DNA of 9,401 bases, taken from the NCBI GenBank assembly GCA_937951695.1, contig CALFBL010000075.1, positions 1-9,401 on the forward strand, in the 5' to 3' direction. Positions 1 to 6,893 of the stretch are shown one piece after another. The DNA comes from an uncultured Granulosicoccaceae bacterium. Lineage in GTDB: Bacteria; Pseudomonadota; Gammaproteobacteria; Granulosicoccales; Granulosicoccaceae. How positions within the stretch are numbered: position 1 is the stretch's first letter; each line of letters opens with the position of its first letter. The notes below the pieces were generated by a model. That model saw nothing but the letters and a program-made list of their open reading frames with translations, did no database searches and had not been told where the DNA came from. The position numbers and the translations under genes are program-made.

Positions 1-48
1 ACGCTCCACTGGCAACATAGCAGACGATGAACTGGAAGAACTGACCAT
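1..48 (-). CDS. possible start of a divergent gene (partial, weak)
   Basis: Reading leftward from an ATG at 48, the frame stays open to the window edge and gives 16 residues: a serine run, then AMLPVER. In several gammaproteobacteria the gene divergent from uvrA encodes a major facilitator transporter (next to ssb) whose short N-terminus often ends in a similar L-x-x-x-ERR stretch before the first membrane helix, so this could be its beginning. I see no convincing Shine-Dalgarno sequence before this ATG or before a second in-frame ATG at 18, and 16 codons are too few to identify a family. A hexamer TAATAT on the minus strand at 77-82 could be a -10 element for it. An alternative is that these bases are only the uvrA upstream region. 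Confidence 0.22.
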   Translation of the reverse strand, partial: MVSSSSSSSAMLPVER

Positions 49-75
49 GGGCGCCCAAGGCGTAATCGAGACGCG

Positions 76-81
76 TATATT
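76..81 (+). promoter_or_regulatory. candidate -10 element of the uvrA promoter
   Basis: TATATT matches the sigma-70 -10 consensus at five of six positions. It lies 29 bp before the preferred uvrA start codon at 111, so transcription would begin near 87-89. That is downstream of the ATG at 84 and agrees with translation starting at 111. No good -35 hexamer is present at the right distance (around 53-58) and there is no TG extension. I see no LexA box (CTG-N10-CAG with an AT-rich core), although uvrA is LexA-controlled in E. coli. Confidence 0.25.
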
Positions 82-101
82 ACATGGCTTGCCCGTCCGC
101 T

Positions 102-105
102 GGAG
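102..105 (+). promoter_or_regulatory. Shine-Dalgarno GGAG that favours a TTG start for uvrA
   Basis: GGAG lies 5 nt before the TTG at 111. The upstream in-frame ATG at 84 has no comparable purine box before it. Together with the protein alignment this site decides the uvrA start. Confidence 0.55.
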
Positions 106-110
106 CTGCA

Positions 111-2930
111 TTGGACACGATCAAAATCCGGGGTGCTAGAACGCACAACCTTAAAAACGTCGATGTGGATCTTCCACGCGACAAGCTGATCGTTATCACC
201 GGCCTGTCGGGTTCGGGTAAGTCGTCCTTAGCGTTCGATACGCTGTTTGCCGAAGGCCAGCGTCGATATGTGGAATCGTTGTCGGCCTACGCACGACAGT
301 TTTTATCGGTCATGGACAAACCCGATGTGGATTTGATCGACGGGCTATCGCCTGCGATATCCATTGAACAAAAATCCACCTCACACAACCCACGATCCAC
401 CGTCGGCACCATCACCGAAATTCACGATTACCTACGACTGCTCTTTGCCCGTACCGGCACACCGAAGTGTCCAACACACGACGAACCACTCGAGGCGCAA
501 ACCGTCAGCCAGATTGTGGACACCATACTTGCTCAGCCCAAAGGTGAGAGCTACACGTTGCTGGCTCCTGTAGTGCAAGGCAAGAGCGGAGATCATACCA
601 AGATGATTGAACAAATCCGGGCACAGGGGTATCTGCGTATCCGGCTGAACGGGGAGATTGTTGAGCTCGATTCGGAGATCAAACTCAACGCCCGTAAAAA
701 ACACCGCATCGATGTGGTCATCGATCGATTTAAAATTCGTCCGGATCTTGCTCTGAGATTGGCTGAATCTGTGGAAACCACGCTGGCCATGGCTGACGGC
801 ATTGCGGTACTGGCGTCGCTTAACGGCACGGCTGAAGATGTGGTTTTCTCCAGTCAATACGCCTGTCGATTTTGCGGATATTCTGTGCCTACACTCGAGC
901 CTCGATCGTTTTCGTTTAACAGCCCACACGGCGCCTGTGGCGATTGTGAAGGTCTTGGAGTCAGGCAGTTTTTTGATCCGGCGCGCATTGTTGCAAGCCC
1001 TGAATTGAGTGTTGCCGATGGCGCGATACGCAGTTGGGATAAGAAGAACCCGTTCTTTTTCCAGATGATGAAATCGATCAGCAAACACTATCAGATGGAC
1101 CTAAACAAACCCTTTAACGAACTGAGCAAAACACACCAGGACATTTTGCTATACGGCAGTGGCGACGAAGAGATCACGTTCACCTACAAGAGTGATCGCG
1201 ATAAAAACACCCGCAAGCGTGTGCACCCGTTTGAAGGAGTTATACCTAACCTCGACCGGCGTTATAAAGACACCGAATCCAATGCTGTACGCGAAGAGCT
1301 TTCGAAACTATTAGCGCAACGGCGGTGCACCACCTGCGAGGGCGTGCGTTTGAATGAAGCCGCACGGCATGTTTTTCTTGATGGCAAAACTCTGCCCGTC
1401 ATCGCTGCCTGCTCTATCGCAGAAGCACGCACTTTGATATGCGATTTAAAGCTTACAGGGCAGCGTAAAGAAATTGCGGACAAGGTGGTTACAGAGATTC
1501 TGCAGCGACTGGATTTTCTGATCAATGTCGGGCTCGATTATCTGTCTCTGGACAGAGGAGCCGAAACCTTGTCAGGCGGTGAGGCGCAACGCATTCGATT
1601 AGCGAGTCAGATTGGTGCTGGACTGATGGGGGTGATGTACGTGCTGGATGAGCCGTCCATTGGCTTGCATCAGCGTGACAACGATAAACTGCTCGGGACC
1701 TTGCGCTATCTGCGAGATTTAGGCAATACCGTCATCGTGGTAGAACACGATGAAGAGGCCATTAGAACAGCCGATTACGTGATTGATATTGGCCCTGGCG
1801 CTGGCCGTCACGGCGGGCAGATTGTTGCGTCCGGGACGCCAGCTGCAGTGATAAAAAACAAAGCTTCAATAACCGGACAATACCTGTCGGGGAAACAATC
1901 CATTGTTATCCCAAAGCGTGCTGTAGCTGGCAAGCAGTGGATCAGCATCGCCAAAGCACAAGGCAACAATCTGCGTTCAGTGAACGCGAAAATACCGGTT
2001 GGCCTGTTTACCTGCATCACGGGTGTGTCAGGCTCAGGCAAATCGACCCTAATCAACGACACCCTCTATCGCTACGCAGCGAATACCATCAATAAGGCGC
2101 ATCATAAAGTCGCACCAGTGCAGTGCATCAGTGGCTTGACAGTGTTCGATAAAATTGTCGACATCGATCAAAGCGCGATTGGAAGAACCCCGCGCAGCAA
2201 TCCTGCCACCTACTCCGGGTTGTTCACAGGGATTCGCGATCTGTTTGCTGGAACTCGTGAAGCGCGTTCCCGCGGATACCAAAGCGGGCGCTTCAGCTTT
2301 AACGTCAAGGGCGGTCGCTGTGAGGCGTGTTCAGGCGATGGCTTGATCAAAGTTGAAATGCATTTTCTGCCGGATGTGTACGTGCCCTGTGATGTGTGCG
2401 ATGCAAAGCGCTACAATCGCGAAACGCTAGAAATACGCTACAAGGGAAAGAGTATTCACGACATTCTGTCGATGACCGTAGAAGACGCTTGCGAATTTTT
2501 CGCCGCCGTCCCTGCCCTGTATCGCAAGCTCACTACCTTGATGGACGTTGGGCTGTCGTACATCACACTTGGGCAAAACGCCACAACCCTGTCCGGCGGC
2601 GAGGCGCAGCGCATCAAACTCGCGCGAGAACTCTCCAAGCGTGATACGGGAAACACGCTTTACATTCTCGATGAACCCACGACCGGCCTACACTTTGCAG
2701 ACGTAAAGGCACTATTGAGTGTGCTGGTGCGACTGCGCGAAGCAGGCAATACGATTATTGTTATTGAGCACAATTTGGATGTGATCAGGTGCGCTGACTG
2801 GATAGTGGACATGGGACCCGAAGGCGGGTCTGGCGGTGGAACGGTGGTGGCCAGCGGAACCCCGGAGGACATTGCCGCCTGCGAGGAATCACACACCGGT
2901 TATTATCTGCAAAGAATGCTGCCAAACTGA
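111..2930 (+). CDS. uvrA: UvrABC excision nuclease subunit A (UvrA)
   Basis: UvrA is the damage-sensing DNA-binding ATPase of nucleotide excision repair. As a dimer it loads UvrB at lesions, after which UvrC cuts. From the TTG at 111 the protein has 939 residues (E. coli: 940) and opens MDTIKIRGARTHNLKN, matching the family N-terminus; an in-frame ATG at 84 would add nine unrelated residues. Numbered from 111, it has Walker A GLSGSGKSS (31-39) and GVSGSGKST (638-646), two LSGGE signatures (487-491, 827-831), and Walker B segments ending LDEP (about 511-515, 852-856). Zinc-module cysteines are C252, C255, C276, C279 and C737, C740, C760, C763. All the canonical motifs I checked are present. 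It converges on the regulator gene with a 37-bp gap, and I see no intrinsic terminator after it. Identity is certain; the start codon is probable. Confidence 0.97.
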   Translation: MDTIKIRGARTHNLKNVDVDLPRDKLIVITGLSGSGKSSLAFDTLFAEGQRRYVESLSAYARQFLSVMDKPDVDLIDGLSPAISIEQKSTSHNPRSTVGTITEIHDYLRLLFARTGTPKCPTHDEPLEAQTVSQIVDTILAQPKGESYTLLAPVVQGKSGDHTKMIEQIRAQGYLRIRLNGEIVELDSEIKLNARKKHRIDVVIDRFKIRPDLALRLAESVETTLAMADGIAVLASLNGTAEDVVFSSQYACRFCGYSVPTLEPRSFSFNSPHGACGDCEGLGVRQFFDPARIVASPELSVADGAIRSWDKKNPFFFQMMKSISKHYQMDLNKPFNELSKTHQDILLYGSGDEEITFTYKSDRDKNTRKRVHPFEGVIPNLDRRYKDTESNAVREELSKLLAQRRCTTCEGVRLNEAARHVFLDGKTLPVIAACSIAEARTLICDLKLTGQRKEIADKVVTEILQRLDFLINVGLDYLSLDRGAETLSGGEAQRIRLASQIGAGLMGVMYVLDEPSIGLHQRDNDKLLGTLRYLRDLGNTVIVVEHDEEAIRTADYVIDIGPGAGRHGGQIVASGTPAAVIKNKASITGQYLSGKQSIVIPKRAVAGKQWISIAKAQGNNLRSVNAKIPVGLFTCITGVSGSGKSTLINDTLYRYAANTINKAHHKVAPVQCISGLTVFDKIVDIDQSAIGRTPRSNPATYSGLFTGIRDLFAGTREARSRGYQSGRFSFNVKGGRCEACSGDGLIKVEMHFLPDVYVPCDVCDAKRYNRETLEIRYKGKSIHDILSMTVEDACEFFAAVPALYRKLTTLMDVGLSYITLGQNATTLSGGEAQRIKLARELSKRDTGNTLYILDEPTTGLHFADVKALLSVLVRLREAGNTIIVIEHNLDVIRCADWIVDMGPEGGSGGGTVVASGTPEDIAACEESHTGYYLQRMLPN

Positions 2931-2967
2931 AACGGCGAGCTAATGACCGTAACGGCATTGATTCTTG

Positions 2968-3654
2968 TCAGTCTGAATTCGTCGACATACCCCTAATGTT
3001 TAGCTGCCGCGCCACGTGAACACACTCGGTTCGAGTTTGTACGTTCAATTCCCGGAACAACCCGGCGATATGAAACTTAACCGTTGACTGGGTGATGCCC
3101 AATATACGTGCGATCTGTTTATTGGTTTTACCCCTTTCGATCAAATCGAGAATGTCGAGCTGACGCGCCGACACAATCGGAGCATTATCTGCTCCAGGAT
3201 GTGCGTCTGCGCGTCGAGCATAGGTGCCACTGCTCAGGTTCTGGGAATCCTTGGGAACGCAGACCCCCCCTCGCAGCACTTTTTCGACGCAACTGAGCAT
3301 GGTTTCGGGCGCTATACTTTTCGTAAAGTATCCGCGTGCGCCGGCTGCCATCGCACGCTCGATCTCACGCTCGACCTCACGCGCGTGCTCAGTCGCCGAC
3401 ACAATCATCACCGGGACCAAAATATGGCGCGATCTCAGCGCCAGCAATAAATCGATGCCACTGACCCGAGGCATTTCAATATCTGCGAGCACCAAATCGA
3501 AGTCGTGATTTCGCTCAAGCTCGCTCAAAGCTTGCACACCGTTGTAAAGTTCTTTGACTTCTACTGGTTGCGGCAACAGACGCAACACCGAGGCCATCCC
3601 AGCAGCGAACAAACGGTGCTTGTCCACTACCAAGATTTTTATTGCTTTTTTCAA
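2968..3654 (-). CDS. NarL/LuxR-family response regulator with altered acidic pocket
   Basis: This is a 228-residue two-domain transcription regulator: a receiver domain (about 5-125), a roughly 35-residue polar linker, and a LuxR-type helix-turn-helix (about 162-219) containing NKQIARILGITQSTVKFHI. The receiver keeps the phospho-acceptor aspartate D58 in LADIEMP, the switch serine S86, and the invariant lysine K112. Oddly, the N-terminal acidic pair reads DK (D11-K12) instead of DD or ED, so the residue that normally helps bind Mg2+ is a lysine (codon AAG at 3619-3621). Translation must start at the TTG at 3654, because no other start codon lies between it and the upstream in-frame stop and later starts would delete the first beta strand. 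No histidine kinase is nearby. The cytoplasmic DNA-binding role is secure from the domains; the target genes and signal are unknown. A 196-bp spacer separates it from gpsA, suggesting its own promoter. Confidence 0.92.
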   Translation of the reverse strand: MKKAIKILVVDKHRLFAAGMASVLRLLPQPVEVKELYNGVQALSELERNHDFDLVLADIEMPRVSGIDLLLALRSRHILVPVMIVSATEHAREVEREIERAMAAGARGYFTKSIAPETMLSCVEKVLRGGVCVPKDSQNLSSGTYARRADAHPGADNAPIVSARQLDILDLIERGKTNKQIARILGITQSTVKFHIAGLFRELNVQTRTECVHVARQLNIRGMSTNSD

Positions 3655-3850
3655 TGCCTCTTCCGCGTGAAGCTTTAACCTACCAGATTAGCAATTCATA
3701 GATAAACAAAGCTACTGTACTTGTGGCCAACGAAGTTGTAGTTAGCCTTCGCCTTTATCTTAAGTCCTCAAAATTATGCCGCCTACAGTAGTAAATTTTT
3801 CTGCTTAATTATGGGTAGAACAGCGCTGAATTACACTCAAAGATACGCCA
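3655..3850 (-). other. AT-rich spacer upstream of the response regulator
   Basis: This 196-bp non-coding interval between gpsA and the regulator is visibly richer in A and T than the genes around it. It holds an 8-bp inverted repeat, CTACTGTA at 3712-3719 and its complement TACAGTAG at 3784-3791, with 64 bp between the arms. The minus strand also contains TACCCAT (3811-3817), which fits the NarL heptamer consensus TACYYMT but only as a single copy. I find no clear intrinsic terminator for gpsA and no convincing -35/-10 pair. It most likely carries the regulator's promoter. Confidence 0.4.
3657..3664 (-). promoter_or_regulatory. purine-rich ribosome binding site for the regulator's TTG start
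   Basis: On the minus strand GGAAGAGG precedes the TTG at 3654. The GGA part is 7 nt from the start codon and the distal AGG only 2 nt. It is the only purine box near the only usable start codon, which supports initiation at TTG. Confidence 0.45.
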
Positions 3851-4891
3851 CTAGACGATACCCGCCGTATCGTTTCCAGCAGCCCGGCTAAGCAAATCCT
3901 GCACGGCTTCTGGCACCGGTTTACCCTCGTGCAGTACGCGATAAATCTGTTCGACGATGGGCATCGAAACCTCTAGCTCCAAGGCTTTTTCAAACACAGC
4001 TCGCGCAGCCGGCACGCCCTCGACCACTTGCTGAATGTCGATTGAAGCTTGCTCAACACTTACCCCGGAAGCTAGCGCGATGCCCATGCGGCGATTTCTG
4101 GACAGGTTATCGGTGCAGGTCAAAACCAGATCTCCCATACCCGCTAGTCCCATGAATGTGTCCTGATTGGCTCCCATCGCGATACCCAGCCGCGATAGCT
4201 CGCGCAGACCGCGATTGATCAGTGCGACCCTCGCATTGGCGCCGAACCCGAGACCATCCGACATCCCTGCACCGATCGCCAACACGTTCTTCACTGCCCC
4301 TCCTACTTCCACGCCAATCACATCATCCGACGAATAGGCCATAAATCGCGGCGTTCGCAAGGTGTCACACAGTGTGCGCCCAAACGTCGGATTGGACGCC
4401 GCCACCGTAATCGCAGTCGGTAAACCGAGCCCCACTTCTTTGGCGAATGTGGGTCCTGATAACACCGCGTAGTTGCGATGTTCCGGCACCACGGCCTTCA
4501 ACACCTGATGCGGTAGCAGCCCACTGGACAACTCAAGTCCTTTGGTAGCCCAGCACAGACCCAAGGTCTCGACATCCGCCGGTGCATCGTTTTTCAATCG
4601 CTGCACGATCGGCCTGAATCCATGGCTTGGCACTGAGACCAAGACGATGCCCGCGCCGGCTAAACATCGTGCCCAGTCGGGTTCTGCAGACAAGCTGGGA
4701 GGAAACGCTGCGTCTGGCAGGTATAATCGGTTGACTCGTGTGGATTGCATATCAGACAACGCCACATGGTCTCGCCCCCACAACGACACTTGCGATCCGG
4801 CCCTCGCCAGCTGCACCGCCAGCGCGGTTCCCCAAGAGCCTGCCCCCAATACCGAAATTTTTGGGTTGCTCACTTGACTCGTTTGGCTCAT
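3851..4891 (-). CDS. gpsA: NAD(P)-dependent glycerol-3-phosphate dehydrogenase (GpsA)
   Basis: GpsA reduces dihydroxyacetone phosphate to sn-glycerol-3-phosphate in the cytoplasm, supplying the backbone for phospholipid synthesis. The protein has 346 residues from the ATG at 4891, slightly longer than the 339 of E. coli. Visible elements are the Rossmann nucleotide-binding loop GAGSWGTAL (16-24), the conserved ATKGLE segment (about 115-120), LSGPTFAKEV (about 144-153), the active-site lysine in GGAVKNVLAIGAG (K201), GLAGMGDLVLTC (about 248-259) and SRNRRMG (about 264-270). An ATG two codons upstream (4897) is possible, but the Shine-Dalgarno AAGGTGA would then be only 3 nt away, against 9 nt for 4891. 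It follows the ABC exporter gene by 58 bp with no terminator between, so the two are probably co-transcribed. No residue I checked is missing. Confidence 0.96.
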   Translation of the reverse strand: MSQTSQVSNPKISVLGAGSWGTALAVQLARAGSQVSLWGRDHVALSDMQSTRVNRLYLPDAAFPPSLSAEPDWARCLAGAGIVLVSVPSHGFRPIVQRLKNDAPADVETLGLCWATKGLELSSGLLPHQVLKAVVPEHRNYAVLSGPTFAKEVGLGLPTAITVAASNPTFGRTLCDTLRTPRFMAYSSDDVIGVEVGGAVKNVLAIGAGMSDGLGFGANARVALINRGLRELSRLGIAMGANQDTFMGLAGMGDLVLTCTDNLSRNRRMGIALASGVSVEQASIDIQQVVEGVPAARAVFEKALELEVSMPIVEQIYRVLHEGKPVPEAVQDLLSRAAGNDTAGIV

Positions 4892-4897
4892 GCCCAT

Positions 4898-4904
4898 TCA
4901 CCTT
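4898..4904 (-). promoter_or_regulatory. Shine-Dalgarno AAGGTGA of gpsA
   Basis: On the minus strand AAGGTGA runs directly into the ATG at 4897. The AAGG core is 9 nt from the second ATG at 4891, a usable distance, but only 3 nt from the first. It therefore favours the inner start codon. Confidence 0.5.
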
Positions 4905-4949
4905 GCATACTGACCTTGACTGCGGGTATCGTTTTTCTTGTTTACGGGC

Positions 4950-6764
4950 TTATCCAGCTCGCCCGGTTTGAACCGACCATTGTCTCGCGTAGTGGCCTGC
5001 TGCCGTGACCAGCTCAGTATGGTTACCTTGCTCAACCACCTCGCCTTCGCGCAACACCACGATTTTGTCGGCTTGCACAATGGTGGACAACCGATGCGCC
5101 ACCACTAGGACGGTACATGTCTGCGAGATCATCGCGAGCGATTTTTGAATCGCAGCCTCGGTCTCATTATCGACCGCACTCGTGGCCTCATCGAGTAGCA
5201 GGATCGCGGGGCGTTTTAATATCGCCCGCGCTAACGACAGGCGCTGACGTTGACCACCCGAGAGTTTTACCCCCCGCTCTCCCACCCGTGTGTCATAACC
5301 TTGGGCTAATTGCTCGATGAACCCGTCAGCTTCTGCAGCTTTGGCCGCAGCCACGACCGCCCCAAACGACGCACCGGGGTTGGCGTAGGCAATGTTATCG
5401 CGAACCGAACCGTCGAATAGAAACACATCCTGACTGACCAGGCCGATGCTCTGCCTTAACTCGGCAAGTGACAGCTCATCGATGTTGACCCCGTCGATGG
5501 TTATCTGACCCTGATTTACCGGGTAGAAGCGCAGCAACAGTTTGAGTAACGTGGATTTACCGGATCCCGTCGCGCCCACTATGGCGACCGTGTGACCGGC
5601 GGGGACGTCCAGCGATACACCGGCAACACCGCAGTTGGAATTTTGGTAAGAAAACGATACCTGTTGAAACTGAACAGCACCCTGTACGGGTAGCGGTAAT
5701 TGAAGCTGCCCCGTATCAGATACTTCAGTCGCGGTGCCTATTAGGCGAAGGATCCGCCGGGTACTGGCCATGGCACGCTCGTACAAATCCACAGTCTGCG
5801 CCAATCGAGTCAGCGGCCAAAGTAGGCGCTGCGTTAAAAACACCAACATGCCGTAAACACCCGCGTTCAATGTACCGTCGAGTACCTGTAACCCGCCGAT
5901 GACGAAGGTGGCCAGAAATCCGGCTAACACCGCCATCCGAATCAAGGGTACAAATGCAGAACTGATTCGTATCGCTGCACGGTTTGCCGACACATAGCGA
6001 TCACTGTCCGCGCGTAAGGTCGCGGCTTCTCGTGCTTCAGCGGTAAAGGACTTTATGGTGGCAATGCCACTGATATTATTAGAGAGCCGCCGCGCTAATT
6101 TACCGACCCGCTCACGCACTTCTGCGTACAGCGGCGTTGCGCGTCGCATGAAAAAGAACGCGCCCCAGATGATCACAGGAATCGGCAAAATCGCCAGAAC
6201 GGCAATGTCGGGTGCGACGTAGAAGAACACCGCCCCCACCAAGACAACAGCAACGAACACTTGCAACAAGTCATTCGCCCCACCATCCAGGAAGCGTTCC
6301 AGCTGATTCACGTCATCGTTCAGAATCGATACCAGCTCTCCTGAACTGCGCGATTCGAAGAAACCCATGTCCTGACTTTGCAACGACTCGTAAGCATCCT
6401 GGCGTAAGTCAGCTTGCAGATCCTGAGCAAGGTTTCGCCACAGAATTAAATACAGAAATTCAAACCCCGATTCAAACACCCAGATCAACAAGGTGACAAA
6501 AGCAAGCGCCAGAATTTGACTTTGGGGTGTTTCAAAACCCAGCGAGGCGACGAAACTGGTCTCTTGATTGATCACCACATCCAAAGCTACCCCGATGAGG
6601 ATCTCGGGCATAACATCAAAAAAGGTGTTCAAAAAGGAGCACAGTGCCGCGAGCAAAATTCGCACTCGATACCCAGTCGCGTAGCGCAGCAACGACAGCA
6701 AGGCTTGGAAACTGGAACCCGCCTCAGGCACAGTCGATGCGTTGCGAGTCTGGGCAGTGGGCAT
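4950..6764 (-). CDS. ABC exporter half-transporter (membrane domain fused to ATPase)
   Basis: This is an inner-membrane ABC exporter of the MsbA/BmrA/Sav1866 type, with one membrane domain and one nucleotide-binding domain, expected to work as a homodimer or heterodimer. From the ATG at 6764 it has 604 residues. Six hydrophobic segments lie roughly at 36-57, 84-108, 165-185, 188-206, 274-294 and 301-321. The ATPase domain has Walker A GATGSGKST (397-405), Q-loop Q445 in SQDVFLF, signature LSGGQ (501-505), Walker B ILLLDEATSAVD (about 521-532, including the catalytic glutamate) and the H-loop histidine H557 in AHRLST. All catalytic residues are present. A TTG at 6803 would extend the frame by 13 residues, but it sits in the T-tract of the preceding terminator and has no ribosome site. 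The ribosome site of ATG 6764 is itself weak. The substrate (lipid, drug or peptide) cannot be read from the sequence; I see no LPS genes that would suggest MsbA. Confidence 0.94.
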   Translation of the reverse strand: MPTAQTRNASTVPEAGSSFQALLSLLRYATGYRVRILLAALCSFLNTFFDVMPEILIGVALDVVINQETSFVASLGFETPQSQILALAFVTLLIWVFESGFEFLYLILWRNLAQDLQADLRQDAYESLQSQDMGFFESRSSGELVSILNDDVNQLERFLDGGANDLLQVFVAVVLVGAVFFYVAPDIAVLAILPIPVIIWGAFFFMRRATPLYAEVRERVGKLARRLSNNISGIATIKSFTAEAREAATLRADSDRYVSANRAAIRISSAFVPLIRMAVLAGFLATFVIGGLQVLDGTLNAGVYGMLVFLTQRLLWPLTRLAQTVDLYERAMASTRRILRLIGTATEVSDTGQLQLPLPVQGAVQFQQVSFSYQNSNCGVAGVSLDVPAGHTVAIVGATGSGKSTLLKLLLRFYPVNQGQITIDGVNIDELSLAELRQSIGLVSQDVFLFDGSVRDNIAYANPGASFGAVVAAAKAAEADGFIEQLAQGYDTRVGERGVKLSGGQRQRLSLARAILKRPAILLLDEATSAVDNETEAAIQKSLAMISQTCTVLVVAHRLSTIVQADKIVVLREGEVVEQGNHTELVTAAGHYARQWSVQTGRAG

Positions 6765-6801
6765 TGCTTTTACCGGTTGCTGGTCTACAAAGCTGATAGA
6801 C

Positions 6802-6838
6802 AAAAAAACGCCCAGACCGCGTTCAAGAGTCTGGGCGT
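6802..6838 (-). terminator. intrinsic terminator of the alpha operon
   Basis: Read on the minus strand, a 10-bp perfect stem (6829-6838 with 6808-6817, core GTCTGGGCG/CGCCCAGAC) closes an 11-nt loop and runs into seven consecutive T (6802-6808). It starts 56 bp after the rplQ stop codon and points the same way as rplQ, so it should end the rpsK-rpsD-rpoA-rplQ transcript. The opposite strand lacks a T-tract, so it works in one direction only. The exporter's ATG is just 37 bp beyond it. Confidence 0.92.
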
Positions 6839-6893
6839 CGATGAATCACGAACCATTCATCACCGGTTCAAGCGTCAGTAACTACCGGACAAC

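Noticed and set aside
2..139. Plus-strand open frame running in from the left edge and ending with TAG inside uvrA
   Set aside because: Its last part overlaps conserved uvrA codons in another frame, it resembles no family I know, and the overlap with uvrA (29-56 bp) is long for a genuine upstream gene end.
432..1088. 218-codon antisense frame within uvrA
   Set aside because: A shadow of the strongly conserved uvrA reading frame; its composition shows no domain, signal or membrane pattern.
2947..2955. CCGT-A-ACGG palindrome between uvrA and the regulator, considered as a terminator
   Set aside because: Four pairs around a single base cannot form a stable hairpin and there is no T-tract.
4898..5080. 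60-codon minus-strand frame between gpsA and the exporter
   Set aside because: It mostly overlaps the exporter's C-terminal coding region in another frame and has no recognisable features.
6841..6860. ATGAAT/ATTCAT inverted repeat just before the alpha-operon terminator
   Set aside because: Only 6 AT-rich pairs with an 8-nt loop and no T-run; likely chance and not part of the terminator stem.
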